Below are positions 13,492 to 27,800 of a stretch of 64,000 nucleotides of DNA, piece by piece; position 1 is the stretch's first letter, and every line of letters begins with the position of its first letter. The translations under genes were made by a program, and so were the position numbers. The stretch covers positions 12,574,001 to 12,638,000 of the forward strand of contig OY727099.1 in NCBI GenBank assembly GCA_963402885.1, in the 5' to 3' direction. The notes below the pieces were generated by a model. That model was not told the DNA's origin. It searched no databases and saw only the letters and a program-made list of their open reading frames with translations. Origin of the DNA: Antedon bifida. Taxonomy: Eukaryota; Echinodermata; Crinoidea; Comatulida; Antedonidae.

Positions 13492-14181
13492 TAAGTGGTA
13501 TACAGGCTACTGTATTTTTATGGAAATAAACAATAACAAAGCTTTAAATAATAATATATTCCCATGAACCTTACCTGAACTATCAAATACAAACAAAGTG
13601 TATATCCTCTACAGAATACCCTACCAGAATAAATAAACACTTTTGGTGATATTGAATTCACAACTACAGGCTTTTGGAAATGAATGAAAGTTCATATATG
13701 CTGGTGGTACTGTACATACATACATTAGAAAAATATCTTAATATTCAAGGTATGTTGAATGTTGTCCTAGAACCATATGGGCATTAATTCAGAACATCAT
13801 ACAAAAGTTTCTTCAAGCTTATTTTTGTCACAGATGAAAAAATATGTTAGGCTTAACAGTTCCTTCAAGTTTGTTTTTTTTTGTCACAGTTGAATCCAGG
13901 GTCCTTCCATAGTTAGTTCAGGAATCAATCTGATTGGTTAAATAGTTTACTAATGGTTAAAATCGCTGATGTGTGACTTGTATTGCTAGTGTCATAAAGA
14001 TAATCTGGTACCTTGAGTTTTTTCATCAAACTCCAGGTCAGTAAAATTATGCTAAAACAAAGTTTGGCACAAAAAAATTTTAAAAGTATTGGTTTTCTGA
14101 AAGTTATGTGATCTTTCACATACAATATGTCAGATTCTAACATTCAACCCAGACTATTAGCAAGTATCTATGGTTATTTTA

Positions 14182-15103
14182 GGGTCTGTTTCTGCTGAAA
14201 AAATCAAAATAATCGATTTTTTCCAGTCACCGCAAACCACAAAAATAATCGCGTTGCAATTGAAAATTGCTACGACTTTAATCGGTTATTCAGGTAATCG
14301 GCTTTTAAAATTACGTCACCATTCCTCCACAGCGCATTCAAGTTATGAAAGGCCGATGAGAGTTGGTTCATGGAGGTATAAAATAGTTTTTTATACCTCC
14401 ATGGTTGGTTTGTTTACATCCTATCGCTGCCTAAAACTCTCACATGTAGGATTAAAAATTACTTTTACGTAAAGCTATATTATTTGTAAAATAAACATCT
14501 AGGCCTACTACTGTACCACATACAACAGAATAATGATGTTATATTAATAAAGACACGTCGGCGAGAAAAGTTCTTTTCGCCGTTCGTTGGTTCTACCTTC
14601 GGCCTGCTAGAGGCTATATATTTCTACCGAAACAGACAACAGGCCTAAAAAAGGACATGTAAAACATCGTTAGCCTGGACTGGTGGGATGTAACGGTGTA
14701 CTTGTAACACAGAATCCTGGAGTCTCTCGGTATAATTCTCCCCCACAAAATAATAAAAATCAAATCATTGTTTATTCGGTCTACATCGCGATCGTTGTTT
14801 TGCTGATCGTCGTCGTCGATATCACGCAAATAAACAGCATGCTTTGTGACGTGAATAAGTTTGCCATACTCTAGAGGTCAAAGTGGGGTCAATAATCGCT
14901 ATTTGTGTTGCAGCTCAAGACTGCTCCACAATAATCGGTTAAAACAAGAAATAATCGATTAAAACACGCAATGGATTGAGTGTTTTCAATCGGTTATTTT
15001 TAATCGGTTATTTTATTTTGCGCCGTTTCTGCTGCCCAAAAATAATCGATTAAAAAAATAAACAGTTAATAATCGATTATTTCTGCTCAGCAGAAACAGG
15101 CCC
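14182..15103. mobile_element. Harbinger-like MITE, 922 bp, TTA target duplication
   Basis: The terminal inverted repeat GGGTCTGTTTCTGCTGA on the left pairs with TCAGCAGAAACAGGCCC on the right, and TTA flanks both ends (14179-14181 and 15104-15106). A GGGCCTGTTT-type terminus with a TTA/TAA duplication is typical of PIF/Harbinger elements. The interior is rich in AATCGATTATT and AATCGGTTATT words. It holds an almost perfect hairpin at 14369-14403 (arms CATGGAGGTATAAAA). A second, inverted copy lies at 39198-39995 and a degraded one at 24664-24894. No transposase is present. The open frames on each strand are incidental. Confidence 0.8.
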
Positions 15104-16189
15104 TTAGTTAAATTAGAATCTATCTACTATCTGCTATTATTTGTATGTGATTTAATATACCAAAAATTCCAAACATATTTCCTCTATTTAACAAGAATAT
15201 GGTCACACATTAAAGACTGATAATAGGGAACAAGAATGTATAGATAACATATAGTAGCAGTAAGTATTTAATCTTGTGAACATTGGTTTGATGAAACCTA
15301 TATTAAAGTAACCTATTTTTATAACACTACAGACAAAACTATGTTGATAATATACAATCTTAGGAATAAAATATGTAGGACTGAACAGTAATAAATGAGG
15401 ACAAGCATATGCATGATGGTAAGGTTTCATATATTATATAAATATATATATATATATGGAACACGGTAAGCAACACTATACTATATGGTACGTTGTAATA
15501 TAACACAAGAAATAAAAAATACATTTTTAAAAAGCATTACATTACAATTCTAAAGTGATAAAGGAAATTTAAAATTGTCAACAGAACATAGACAAACATT
15601 TCTGGCTTTGATTTTTTTTATTTGCGGCGTGAATTAATAGCTTTGAATAAAAAAATATATGTACTTTACCACATAAATTGGGTAAACATGTATTCTTATT
15701 TTTCCCACATTCCCAGACATAAACAACTTCAACAATAAATATATATTTGACATTAGTCTATTAATACCTAGTTTGTTTGTTAGCCTCTAATTTAACGTTC
15801 ATGAGAAAATCCAAACATAAAGAAAGTAATTCATAATTGAAAGTGATTGCAATCACACTTTAGTTATCTATTTCAGGAAATATGTTTCAAGGAGAATTGG
15901 CAGATGATTCCCTATCTGTACACTGTATTGCTTGTTAAGAAGTTATACAGTTAATAGTCTTAAGTACTAATTCACCATTGTATCACATGCAGTAGCCTAC
16001 CTGTAATTCCTATCAGTATAAATATATTCTCTGTCAAGTTAATTCTGTAATTCCTATATTATCTATCAGGTTGATTCATCAAACATGCTGTAGACAGTTG
16101 AGAAAGCTAGTCTTCATCCACTGAACCTTAATAAAGAACTGGAGGTAGAAAACATTCCCATCAAGCCCAGGAGTGCCAAGTCAAAGCTC
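15104..16189 (-). other. SASH1-like intron, no gene seen
   Basis: AT-rich sequence with a short TATATATA run near 15446-15458. I see no exon. Confidence 0.5.
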
Positions 16190-17010
16190 AAATAAATAGG
16201 GACTTTCCCCTAAATAAGAAACAGATGTGACAGATGTACTCTTTATCAACCTGTGAGGTAAAATGTGATTTTCCTCAAAACATGAAATAAACAACCTTGT
16301 TAAAGGGTACTGTAAAGAAAATGCACCCTTTCTACTGTACCAATATCAGGTGTAGTACATGAAACAGGCTCAAAATATAAGGGTAGATACTCTATGCACC
16401 CTTCCTATAAATAAACATGGATTTTGCTAAAAATAAGAAATACAACCAACCCTCATAGTGAGGACGGTTACACAGTAGTACAGTAAGTATTGTCAGAGGG
16501 TAATGCACTCTTTCTATCATAATATCAAGGGTGTAAATTCAAGCCTCGAATAAACTTGGATTTTCCTGAAAATATGAGGGTAGAAATTCACCTTTCCTAA
16601 CAATCCAAGTCCTGATTGAAATCAACTTGGATTTACCTAAACATTATAAATAGACTTGTCAGAGGGTAGTAATTCTATCCAAATTCAAGGAAACTGGGAT
16701 TTTGCCAAAATAAGAATAACCATTGAAACAACAGTAGTGTTCACAGGGGTGTAAGCATAAATAAATAACAAATAAGAAAATATTAGTCATGTCAGTCGGG
16801 GTAGTAATATGGTACCATTTATGATGGTGTAAATGAAAGAAAAGACTCATCAATAAGCTGGGATTTCCTGAAAACTATATGCAGACAGGTGTGAACAGGT
16901 AGTGAAATGTACATTCCTTCAATTTCATGAATGTTGTCCAGATTTAAATACTGTAATGTGGGTTTTTCCTCAAAATAAAAAATATGCATTCAGAGGTATT
17001 TGAAGGAAAT
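16190..17010. repeat. Degenerate tandem array around a GGGATTTTCCTxAAAATAA core
   Basis: A core like AAATAAAC-TGGGATTTTCCTGAAAATA recurs near 16195, 16263, 16415, 16555, 16627, 16693, 16860 and 16970. In several units it is followed by a GTCAGAGGGTA...GCACCCTTTCTA segment. Spacing varies from about 70 to 170 bases, so units have been lost or expanded. It looks like an old satellite-like duplication rather than a coding array: stops occur in every frame. Confidence 0.6.
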
Positions 17011-20000
17011 AATATTTTTTCTATAATTAATGAGATTATACATTTTTTATTTAAGTTTATTTATTTATTGCCATGAAATTTAGAAAATTCCAACATTATT
17101 ATTATTTTTTGAAGAATTTCATTTAGCCTATAATTTTTGTTAAAGATGAAATTTCTTTTTGGAAATAGCTATAAAAAACGGCAAAACAAGTTTATGAATT
17201 TGTACATATAGTATCATAACAATATACTGTATTTTATGCTTTTTACTAAAAGAATAGAAACAAATAAATTAATGTTTTAAATGTTAACATTGTTCAGTAC
17301 AGTGTGATGAAAAATACATTTCTGAACATTATTGAGTTGGAAATTAAATGTGACTTAACATTCTTTAGGCAAATTAAAAATGGCACTAATGTTTTCTGTG
17401 ACAAGATGAAGTTTCTATGGTAATACTAAAACTGCACTAGAATAATTATTTCCTAATATTAGCGTACATGCGGTAATTCCATCTGATTGCAAAGTGCTGT
17501 AAAGAAGGATGGAATCATGCAACACTATCTGTAGATTGCATATTTAATGCTCTTTTACTGCTGACGCATTCTTGTGTTGTCTATCAATATATTTTACATG
17601 TTGTCAACATTTGTTTTTCCTGATCTTTTAACTTAAGAAAGACACAAACTGTACAATTTAAACAATCCATGATTTGTGCTGTTTTCACTCTGATAACGAT
17701 GGGAGTCTGATATTTTGAATCAACTAAAAAATATCCGATGTCCCGATAAAAAGCAATTTCCTCCCGATATTTTGGATAAACATATATATAAATATTTCTA
17801 ATTTCTACTACTCTTATAGAAAAAAAGAAGAAAATATGCTAAATGACGAATCTGCAAGATGTTTATATTAAATTTGTGTATTTGTTTAAAGTGAAATAAT
17901 GAGCTGACATCATATTTTCTGCCTTTGACAAATCTGACATACCTATGTTTACTATTATAAATACTGTACCAATACCTTACATTTTTAGTTGAGCCATATA
18001 TGGCTTGGATGTCATTTTCAAACAATTATAGCATCCGCTATAGTTTTGGACATGATTTCGTATTATTTACAGTGTTCTTTGTGTATGCCAGTTTTATCTA
18101 TTATGATGGACCAATAAAGATTAAATAATAGAATTGAACACATGTTTATGGTCCATAAAAGTCTATTCAATTGTATATACTGTAGATCCCTAGACAACTT
18201 ACAAAAAAAAATGTTTTTTTCCACTACCTAAAATACAGGTTTTTCTGCCACAATTTGCAGGACGTCATCTTATAACCAATGAAAGTGATGCAATATCTGA
18301 AATCTGGTATTTTTTTTAGAAATATTATACCATGAGTTTGACTTGCGAGCATTCTTATATATTTTTACACACTGTTTAAATATTTTCTATGCCTTCCAAA
18401 TAAATATATCAAGGTCAAACTGCATTGCATTGCAAAAAATATATATATATATATAAATTATCATGTTTTTCTAAAATGAGGATAATCGATGTTCCCTGCT
18501 AATAAGGTAAATCTTGACCTAAATTAAATTACTTTCCACAAATGGATATTTAAAACAGGAAATGATTAAAGGTGAATCAGTGGTAAAACCATTTAGGATT
18601 AAATATTAATCAACGGCCATGCAATACTATGCAATAACAGGATAATTGATGGTCATTTACAATTGGTAAATCACTTTTTCCAAGGAATTCAATTCTATGC
18701 TTATACTGTATTGCCATTTTTTTATTAGTTTGTATAGTAGGCCAGACTATATTTACAGTACACAAAATGTTTACTACTGGTTGTTAAAAAAAAAAATGAT
18801 AATAAATTATTATTTCTGAAGAAAGAATAATTGAACTGTTACGTCAAAAAGTCGAGCAGCGTTGTTTATAAGAAATGTTTCTTGTTTAAATAAGAACATC
18901 AAAGATGAAACCAACCTAGTAGAAATCTAACAACACAATCATGATGAAATTTCAGAATATAAAAATTATTTAAAAACCAGAAAAAAAGTATTGTTTAACA
19001 CATTAAAAAAAGACCACAAAATATCACCGACACATTTTTTTTGCCAAAATCTTGGGAAAAAACCCATCATAGTCTGAAAAGAATATGAATCTTTAAAATA
19101 AATGTATAGATATTTATTTATTTCAACAATACTTTATATGATGGTGGTCCATCCAGGGACCTTCAGAAAATTATATTTGGGAAAAGATGAAGAATTTCAT
19201 ATTTCAAAGATACTGTAGTCTTTGATTGATTGATTTATTTGGTTCATACATAAAATACATTTTAAAATGGCACAGAAAACATACAAATACACCATTTAAA
19301 AAAAATACAACACCAGAAATATATCACAAAAAACAGAAGACGTCGAGCAAGGGAAACAGAACAAAATGAACCAAGGATAATTAGATACAGTTTCACATTT
19401 TCAGTGTAACTTATTTCCATCTAAGTCCATGTACATTTAACTGAGACATCTTTAATTATAGTAATTTTAGTAATATAATAAATGCATGAAAATGTACATA
19501 GAATGCAAAATAAACAAATTATTGTACCTAAAAACACCAGTCCACTGTACAGTTAAACAGTTCACATAAACCTTTAATTGTATCTTGAATCCCAATATAA
19601 CAATTCATATAATAATGTAAACATACAGTTCACAGAGAGGACAATATGTAAATAAGATATTAATATATTCATCTTTAAATTGTATGGAGTTTTTTAATAA
19701 CAAACTGTCATTATTATTGCATACAATAACTGCCATATCACCTTATTAATCGTAGATTGAATGGAACCATTCTCATAAAACGATGAATCACCATTCTGAG
19801 ACATGACAGATCGTGACATTTTTGTTCATAATTATGTGTTTCTCCAGCTTCTTCTTTGAATTTTTTTTTACTGAAGTCTACAGAATATTTTTTCTAATGG
19901 ACACTCTTGAATTGATTGAAGAAGGAATGTTAGAATACAATTTATTCAATTTTTTAAATACTGTATTTAATCAATAGTCTTCAGCATCATTAATTTCTTC

Positions 20001-20819
20001 TGACCGATATAACAGTCCGATGAATGCATAATCAAGCCTAAATAACCAAATAACCTAATAACACATTGACATAAATACTCTCTCTAATTTATAACTTTTT
20101 TTACATGCTACAGTATATCTCCACTACAAGTGTAGTGTTGAACTATTATTAGCAGTATCCTCTCAATATAGAAATCAATTTCGGACAAAGTGAACTACCG
20201 AAATATTGGTTATACTACAGAATAAGATGAACTAATCTACTTTTGTACCAATACAAAAAATGTCAAATAATATTGTAATTTGTCTTCGAATGCTCTTGGT
20301 CTATGTTTTAATGGCTTATATGCCTAACCTACTGTATCAGTACTAGATAAGTGTTTATTTTATCTATACTTCTTCTAACTTTGATCAGAGAACCACTTTA
20401 CACCATTCTGGAGAGCTTGTTTGTCATCAATTGATATTATGTGTTATATTTATACTGTATCAGGGTACAATAGTTAAGGAATTTGTTCTACAGTTAAGTT
20501 AGGTAGTCATTTTTTGCCACTTGCTGCCAATTTGTACACTTTGATTAGAGAAATTAAGTGATTTTCGACCACTTGGAGCTTAACATTCTAGTACCAAACA
20601 TACTTTACAGTTTGTCATATTGTGTTTAAATTAAAATTATATCATCATACAATGATCAAGAATTGAGACAACAGCATGAGTACTATATTGAAAAAAGCTT
20701 CCATGACTTCATGCAGCTTAGATGCAAACAGCAGACTTCTCATTATCACTGTTTTAATATGAAAATTCAAGTGAAACTTGTGTACGTGTTCTGGAAAAAA
20801 TCAATAATGAGCAATCTGT
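17011..20819 (-). other. SASH1-like intron, no gene seen
   Basis: AT-rich. A segment near 19208-19300 starting TTTGATTGATTGATTTATTT resembles the antisense 3' end of a CR1/L2-like LINE, but it is too short to assign. I see nothing else. Confidence 0.4.
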
Positions 20820-21420
20820 TTCAAAATTTCATACTAAAGGCAAAGGAACTCAGAGTTGTACACTTTTATTTTCCTATAGAAACAAAGCTTTGATAAACTG
20901 ACAGTTTCTAAATTGAAACCATCAGGACTTTGTCAGTAATTTGAAACAGAAAAATCTTTTTGGTTAGTGATGTCATAACTGAGTGGTTAAGATTCCATAT
21001 AATACTAAACTAGCAAGGAACTCATAGATCACACTTATATTTCTCTATAGAAGAAAGGAATTGTTGCTAAAATGAACAGTTATGGAAATACTAAAGACTG
21101 TCACTTGGACGTATCTTAACTTACTTTCAATAGCGTAAGGAAAAATCTTTCAAAGGTTTAGATGATTTCATAATTGAATAAACAATGTATTTACTCTAAT
21201 TTACTTTACAGCAATTACATACTAAAATAGCAAGGACTCATACATTCAAACTTTTATAGCAGAAACAATTATCTAAAGTTAAATTTTGCAGTTGATCTCC
21301 AGACTTTCACTTTTCCATTTTTACAGTAAATGAAAATGTGTTCCGAGTTTAGTTGATACCATAACTGAGTAAATGAAGTATTTACATAACAATTCCATAA
21401 TAAAATTTAGAACAATTATT
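20820..21420. repeat. Three diverged tandem copies, about 190 bp each
   Basis: The blocks share the order ACTAAA..AGCAAGGAACTCA, then ACACTTxTATTT.CTATAGAA, then GACTxTCACTT, then GGAAAAATCTTT, then GATGATxTCATAACTGAGT. They occur near 20830, 21005 and 21220. Divergence is high, so the duplication is old. Confidence 0.5.
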
Positions 21421-21604
21421 GCTTCTTTCCACAACACCTTCCAAAAGTAAATTTAACTCATTTGATTGAATGTTTTAAAAGCGAGTAATAAAATGTTTCA
21501 AGATAGAAAATAAGTTTTGTCTTTGTTGCCCAATAAATTGAACACATTATTAAGCTGACTTATATGATTCTCAATGTAAACACACATTATGAATTAGAAC
21601 AGAA

Positions 21605-21862
21605 TCAGCATGTTACAGTATAATCATCATGCATTAGCCCTGGCAAAGGAATGGCTACCTTTTCGGTTTTCCCGGTTGCTTTAATTTCAAACTCTTTTAT
21701 AGACAAAGTATCACAGAAGCGATTTTCCACAAGTTCAATTATTTTGTCTTTATGAAACTATGGATATTGAGATGTTTTAAAAAGTATAAAACTTACCCCA
21801 GCAAAGAAGGCCAAATGCTTGATAGTTCTGCTTTCATTTGACAGTGTTAGTTTGATTGTAAG
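21605..21862 (-). other. Interrupted open frame, possible gene relic (unidentified)
   Basis: One minus-strand frame stays open for about 86 codons apart from a single TAG at 21758-21760. The part after the stop is 50 codons with a protein-like mix of charged and hydrophobic residues (KDKIIELVENRF, KATGKTEK, IPLPG). There is no suitable start, and the borders are only weakly splice-like (GGG|GTAAGT at about 21797). I do not recognise a family. It may be a decayed retrocopy, a missed exon pair, or chance in a moderately AT-rich segment. Confidence 0.2.
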
Positions 21863-22278
21863 TCAAAAAGCTCACTTTCTTTAAAATAATAACAATGCAT
21901 TTAGCATGCCTTTGAGTCATAATACAAGCTTTACCTGTTTAGTGTGAGGAATTCTATTGTAGTATTTAAATACCTCTAGCCTTTGTTTTCAAATCCATGT
22001 GTATATTGAGTCACACTTTTATTCAATTGTTAAACTTATAAACATTTAGGAAAAAAAGAAAATTGTTCAGTCAGGTGTAAGGAGTTACAGGAATTTTCAT
22101 TGGTACACAAATATTTCAAATAGAGTAATTATTATTGCAAGACACATTCTCATTACTCTCAGATGAACCTATTCATATATGTCACATTATTTTTTCAATT
22201 TTAAAATATCCATATAATTACACACATAGAAATGGTGTTGGTAGTATGTATGAGTGTCGCTTCCTGGACAAACGAAGT

Positions 22279-22295
22279 GGGGGGGGGGGGGGGGG
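22279..22295 (+). repeat. Homopolymer G17
   Basis: Seventeen consecutive G bases. The small open frames on both strands that cross it (Gly-rich or Pro-rich) are artefacts. Confidence 0.95.
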
Positions 22296-24276
22296 ACAAA
22301 TACGAAAGGAAGAAGTTATAACTATCAATTGTACCGTCTGCTACAGCTCCCTCTAATATAGAATTCCTAATGTTTATATACCATTCTGTGATTAGAAATC
22401 CTGTACATTCTCTATACACTAGCAGACGGTGTTTTTTTGTTCAACGTGTGAATTGTGAATTTCCAGGGCATTTAAATTATTATGCGTGAAATACCATAAA
22501 CAAATAATTGTTTTTGTGTCTACTATAGAAATATTTTACTTAGACAAATAAAAAGGACTGTTTCCATATTCCACACAATATGATATATTGTATAGCACCA
22601 TTTGCATTGTATGTACTTCCAGAATATAATAATGAATATATTTTGAAAACATCTGTAAACAATCAGTATAGACATGTTTACTGAAAATGATAAAAATCAT
22701 TCTGATTGAGTAACTAGAAAATTCACTCCAATTCTATTGAAAACAAAACAGAAAAGATAGCAATGCAAAAGGCAATCATTATTGTTAATAGAATAGCATT
22801 TTAGGGGAATAATAAAGCAAGTTTATACATTTACAAGTTTGTTTAATAATGCCTGTACCACAAATTGAATGTCTATTATTGTCATTGTTAGGTTTTTATT
22901 GTTAATGAGAATGTTGAAGAATAAAGTTGAACAAACAAGTTGTTAACACAAACATTTATTTTATATCAGAACAAAAGTGACTTAATACAAAATACTAAAT
23001 TTAGTATTATTTTATAGAAATAATGAATTCTGTTCTGTAGCTATTCTGAAATATAAATAGAAATATATGGAGGAATTTTATTGCTAAACATCTGTAGACA
23101 TTGTTAGAAATTTGTCATGGTTTCGTTTCTACGGAAAAGTAAATAGAAATATTTTTGAAATTGAAAATATCATAAAAATAGATTATCGTATTCCTTTGTT
23201 AAAAAACCAGGTCCTGAACAAATTGTGGTAATACCTGTCTGACGCCAAGTGAATCCTTGCCGTATGATTGGCTGATTTCGAGTTGTGTACTGTTGGTCAT
23301 TTTCTTCCATTTTATCAATCAAGTTTACTCATCAGTGTTTTGTAAAAATGTTAAGGTGTAGACAGGATAAGTCGATGAATTACATAATACCAAAACCCGA
23401 AATGTAGAATTTGCCATTTATAACCGATTTGCTCCCACTTGAGTATGTGGTTCACGGACAATAACATTATCAGATTGGGGTGTTTTTATAATTTTTTATT
23501 TTCGTAATTCTATCCTCTTTTCGATAGATTCGAAATTGTCTTGTCAGTTTATCCAGGTAAACTAGGCATGAAATAGACGGCAGAGTTTGCCATCTTTGCT
23601 CTGCATCTAAAAAACAATTACACAAACCAGAAATGTTGTTTAGTCTATGAGTGCCGCTTATCTGGACTGACAGGCCTTTTCCTGCCAAAGAAAGAACAGA
23701 ACACTATAAATTTTAAAAAACCTATACAAGATGTGCTATCATCCATAAGCGGCACCCAACTATACACACTTTACTTCATCATTTCTTGAAATGTAAACAC
23801 GTTTTTAGTCGTGTGGACGCGACTCAAAAGTTCACTATGTCTGTCTGTCGGTCCGGTATCACTATGCGTTTTATCGCTTTTCTGTACTTTTTTAACTGTT
23901 TTGATGTACAGTAAAGTACATTACTTTTTGAAAGTTCATTTTTTTCTGAGAGCACGTGACTTATGGCTGTTGGCCTTGTTTTAAAAGCGAGAGGACATAC
24001 CTTGATCTACTATTTTGATTATTATTGTGTAAAAATATATACAAATTATTCAATACAACTGGGATACTTTCACCAAAGAGAGGAGCCAAAGTTAAGTATT
24101 TCATACAGATTGATTGAAGATAAAAGTGGTGGGTTTTATGTTGATGAATTAAATAATTTACTTAATATGACCATAGAGATATTATATAATATCTCTATGA
24201 TATGACAGTATAGTGTTATGAAACAAATATTGAATGCTATGCATTTGTTGAAAGATTGTGTGTTCTAATTAAACTT
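22296..24276 (-). other. SASH1-like intron with repeat fragments, no gene seen
   Basis: The segment at 23545-23600 (CAGTTTATCCAGGTAAACTA...GAAATAGACGG) resembles 9876-9915. A CTGTCTGTCGGTCCG-containing block at 23805-23860 looks repeat-derived. An 80-codon open frame at 23963-24205 has no family resemblance or splice support and is not called. Confidence 0.4.
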
Positions 24277-24640
24277 GTGAAAATATTCTTCTCATTCAAT
24301 TTCAACTCAGAAACATTCATTTGGCATACTAATAAGAAATACATATTTCCATCTTACGGATAAATAACTGCATGGATTCTTGTTTAAAAAAATATTATAA
24401 TTATACAGTGGAATATGAAATAAGTTTGTATAATCAGGTTTATAAGAAGAATTGTTGAAAACCTGTGAAAATATTCTGCTCATTCAATTCATAAACATTC
24501 ATTTTTTGCATGAAAACAAGAATACATATTTCCATGGCTTGTTGTTTTTTTTAAATATTATAATTATACAGCGTAATATGAAATAAGTTTCTATAATGAA
24601 GGTCAACAGGTTTATAAGAAGCTTACAGCATTTCAGTCAG
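24277..24640. repeat. Tandem duplication, two copies of about 185 bp
   Basis: GTGAAAATATTCT.CTCATTCAATT...AACATTCATTT...ATACATATTTCCAT...AAATATTATAATTATACAG.G.AATATGAAATAAGTTT.TATAA...CAGGTTTATAAGAAG appears at 24277-24464 and again at 24465-24630, with small indels. Confidence 0.75.
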
Positions 24641-24663
24641 TTTTCATAAACATAATTTGTAAT

Positions 24664-24894
24664 GGGAGTTTGATCGTTGATCAATAAATCGGTAAAAATC
24701 CAGCAGTCAAATAACTGTTATTCTGTGTTGTAGCTAAAACTGCAGCGATAACTGGTTATGATGTTCTATCTCCCAATCATGTGGGTGTTATTTTCATGCT
24801 GCCATTTAACCGGTTATTGAAAATCTGTCTTCGTTTCTCATACAAACAAATTGCGGGAAATTTGGTAATTTTTTTTACAGAAAAAGCAGGCCCA
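24664..24894. mobile_element. Degraded relative of the Harbinger-like MITE
   Basis: It resembles the right part of the element at 14182-15103. The shared order is a TCAA-TAA-CTATT-TGTGTTG-AGCT-AAACTGC block, then an ACCGGTTATT-like block, then a terminus CAGAAAAAGCAGGCCC matching CAGCAGAAACAGGCCC. The left end is missing or unrecognisable. Confidence 0.5.
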
Positions 24895-27800
24895 AAGTAA
24901 TTATTTCTGTACAATACAGATGCAAGCATAATCCCATGTGATATTATAAGCCATCCTTTGAATAATGTGAAATCAACTGTTTAAGATAGTCCAATTAATT
25001 CATTTTGTAAATTAATATATCTACCAAAAGATAGGCTTATACACCTGGGCCACACCTACTGTACATGTAATGAATCTTCTTTCCAAAATAGGTAAGTGTA
25101 TAAAAACAATGGCAGAGCAAGCAGACAAGACACAGATAACAATTATATTATGTGATATATTTACAATTGACTATTTTTAGAATACTAAGCCTGTTTTCCT
25201 AAAAACCTTCTTCTAAAATCTCTAAAAAATATTATTGATTATTCTCAGTTAAAGCACTTGATGATCTATAGCAAACATGGATAGGAACATTTCTACATTC
25301 AGTACACCCAGAGTACACCTCAGTAAATATTGACTTAAATCTGTACTGTAGGCTTGACAATGATATCATGTACAATACTGCACAGGTGTCAAAAAGAGCA
25401 ATAAAGTTTTATTATATATTCATTATTTAAATCCTTAGTTTACCTTGATTTTAAATTTGTAACAAGCTTATTGGTGGTATGATAAACCCTAGATATACTC
25501 AGTCCAAGGACAGGTGAACCTCAAACTAATTTTTTAATTTACAGAAATAACTTTTTTAAAAATGTGCTACTGTACTCTATCTCATCCTAAACCACAATGA
25601 CAACAATTAGTTTGAGATGGGAAAACTTAAGTATTGTTTGCCAACAATTTATTTTAAGTTTGTAGAAAAGTATCATGAATTCAATATTGAATGGTGCCCG
25701 TCATCGATTTTAAAAATGCAAATGTTTATACCTAGATTAGATATAGTAGCCTCTGGTCTGTCATGTTAATGTTTTGGCGACCGGCCTAAAAACTATATAT
25801 TTTTTTTAATGGTTTATTGGCATGATGCTACAGAAACAGACTCTTAAGATAACTATGCTATGAAAATAGTTTTCTTCAAAATAGGAGGGAACAGCAAGCA
25901 TGCCTTTTGGATCCATCTCTGTTGAAGGATCATTTCATTTCATTATTTATTCGGTCTATTTCAGTTATTATAGATAACAAAAAAAACTGAAATTGGGGAG
26001 ACCAGGGTCAACCTAAGTGAACTTAATCACTGTAGCTGAGCCGGTAGACCAAACCCCAAAGTCAGTTTACACATGACACAACTTTCTATATTGGCAAAAT
26101 CAGGTACAAATGCATCGATCCAATTTGTAAGTCGGGGCATCACAGTTTTCAGTACAGATCAAAATAAGTTAAATTTGGTATTCGACCTAGTATGGTTCAA
26201 TGTATGGTCTTGTGGGTTCAATGGATTTGGAGATTAATATTACACAAAGAACTGCTGGTCCTTGGATTATTTACAGGATTTGTTACAGCTTAGACTTAGT
26301 TGATTATAGAAAAACAGAGGTATAGAACCATAACCCTATAATATCAAAGAAATGCCAGCCATGTAAATATTTATTTGTGAGATAAGCCTACATTTTACAC
26401 AAATATTTGATAAATGATCAATGGTTTTAGAAATAATTAGAGGACTTTGTGTTAACCCTAATTTGTATCACTAGAAACGTAATTTTATTGAGAATAACAT
26501 ATATTCAAAATTGTCAAAAATTCATAAATCTAATTTTAATATAAAATTGAATGGTCTATGATAAAAAAAAATATGACACAATAAGGAAGGCATCATAAAT
26601 TAATGAGGTACATCATTACTGATTATATGTTAAGGTCACATAGTTCATTTAATTTCTAATAAAAACCATTAAAAACTCATTGTAATTATAATGTGATTAC
26701 TACCATATATCATAATTATATCATATTTCAAACTCATTAATACTCTGACTGTGGTTGCGTAAAACTAATGTTTTTAAAACATAAAACTGATTAAGCTGGT
26801 AAAATTTCAGCATCTTAATCTGTTTTTAATGTTTTATTGTAATTACAATGATACATTCAACCAAAAAGTTTATCATACACCAAACAACAAAATTTGATAT
26901 ATAATAATTATCTTCATTCCTATTATATCTGTGGCACAGAACCAGTGGCATAACAGGCTCGCTCACTGGCTAAACCCAAGGGGACTCAGAGCATAAGCAG
27001 CCTCACTTCAACTACCCAGTGTTGGATGGAGGGCTCTTTAAGAGTTCTAAACCAGGGCATTTTCCTCATACGTTAAGCTAACTGTATAAACTGTATAGAA
27101 CATACACACATATAAACAAAATATGGATTTGAACCCTGGATTATTAGAATGGCAGGTAAGACCACAAAGCTGCTTATCCACACAAAAATCAAGACCTTAG
27201 ACAGTAGATACTGCAATATATCAAATTTCTGACTGACTGACTAAAACAGTTAGGGGAAAATGGCAAAATCATGCCCTCATCAATCAACTCCTAGAAAGTA
27301 GGAAGCCTTTTGCCATTTTCCCCTGACTATAAAGAAAAATAAAACAGTAGATTTTCTAAAATTGGAAAAGATATGATGTAGGTACAAGATTTATTCAAAC
27401 TGGAAAAATAAGCAGTACAGTATTTGGAAATGTTTAAATATATTAAAATGCAAGATATCACAAGAAGCAACGCAAGTACTTGGTGATTATTCTAGACCAA
27501 AACACCCATACGAAATAGTGAAGTCATTTGGATCCTTCAAAATCTGACCAAAGGTCGTCAATACCCACACATAATTCACATTACTTTATCTTGAATTCTA
27601 TGACAACAACAACAAAACCAATATTGTAAATATTTTGTTTATCATCTTTTATCACAAATTATTATTGTTCACTTGGCACAATTATTGACTGTTGAATGTT
27701 TTTCCATGTTAAAAGAATGATGTCCTTTAAAACATTGGCAAATAATAGCTTTTATAATACAGTACACATAAATAGATTCTTTTCATTTTAAAGGATTGTA

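Noticed and set aside
14369-14403. Perfect hairpin considered as a microRNA precursor
   Set aside because: Arms of only 15 bp with a 5-base loop and location inside a MITE. Too short for a typical pre-miRNA.
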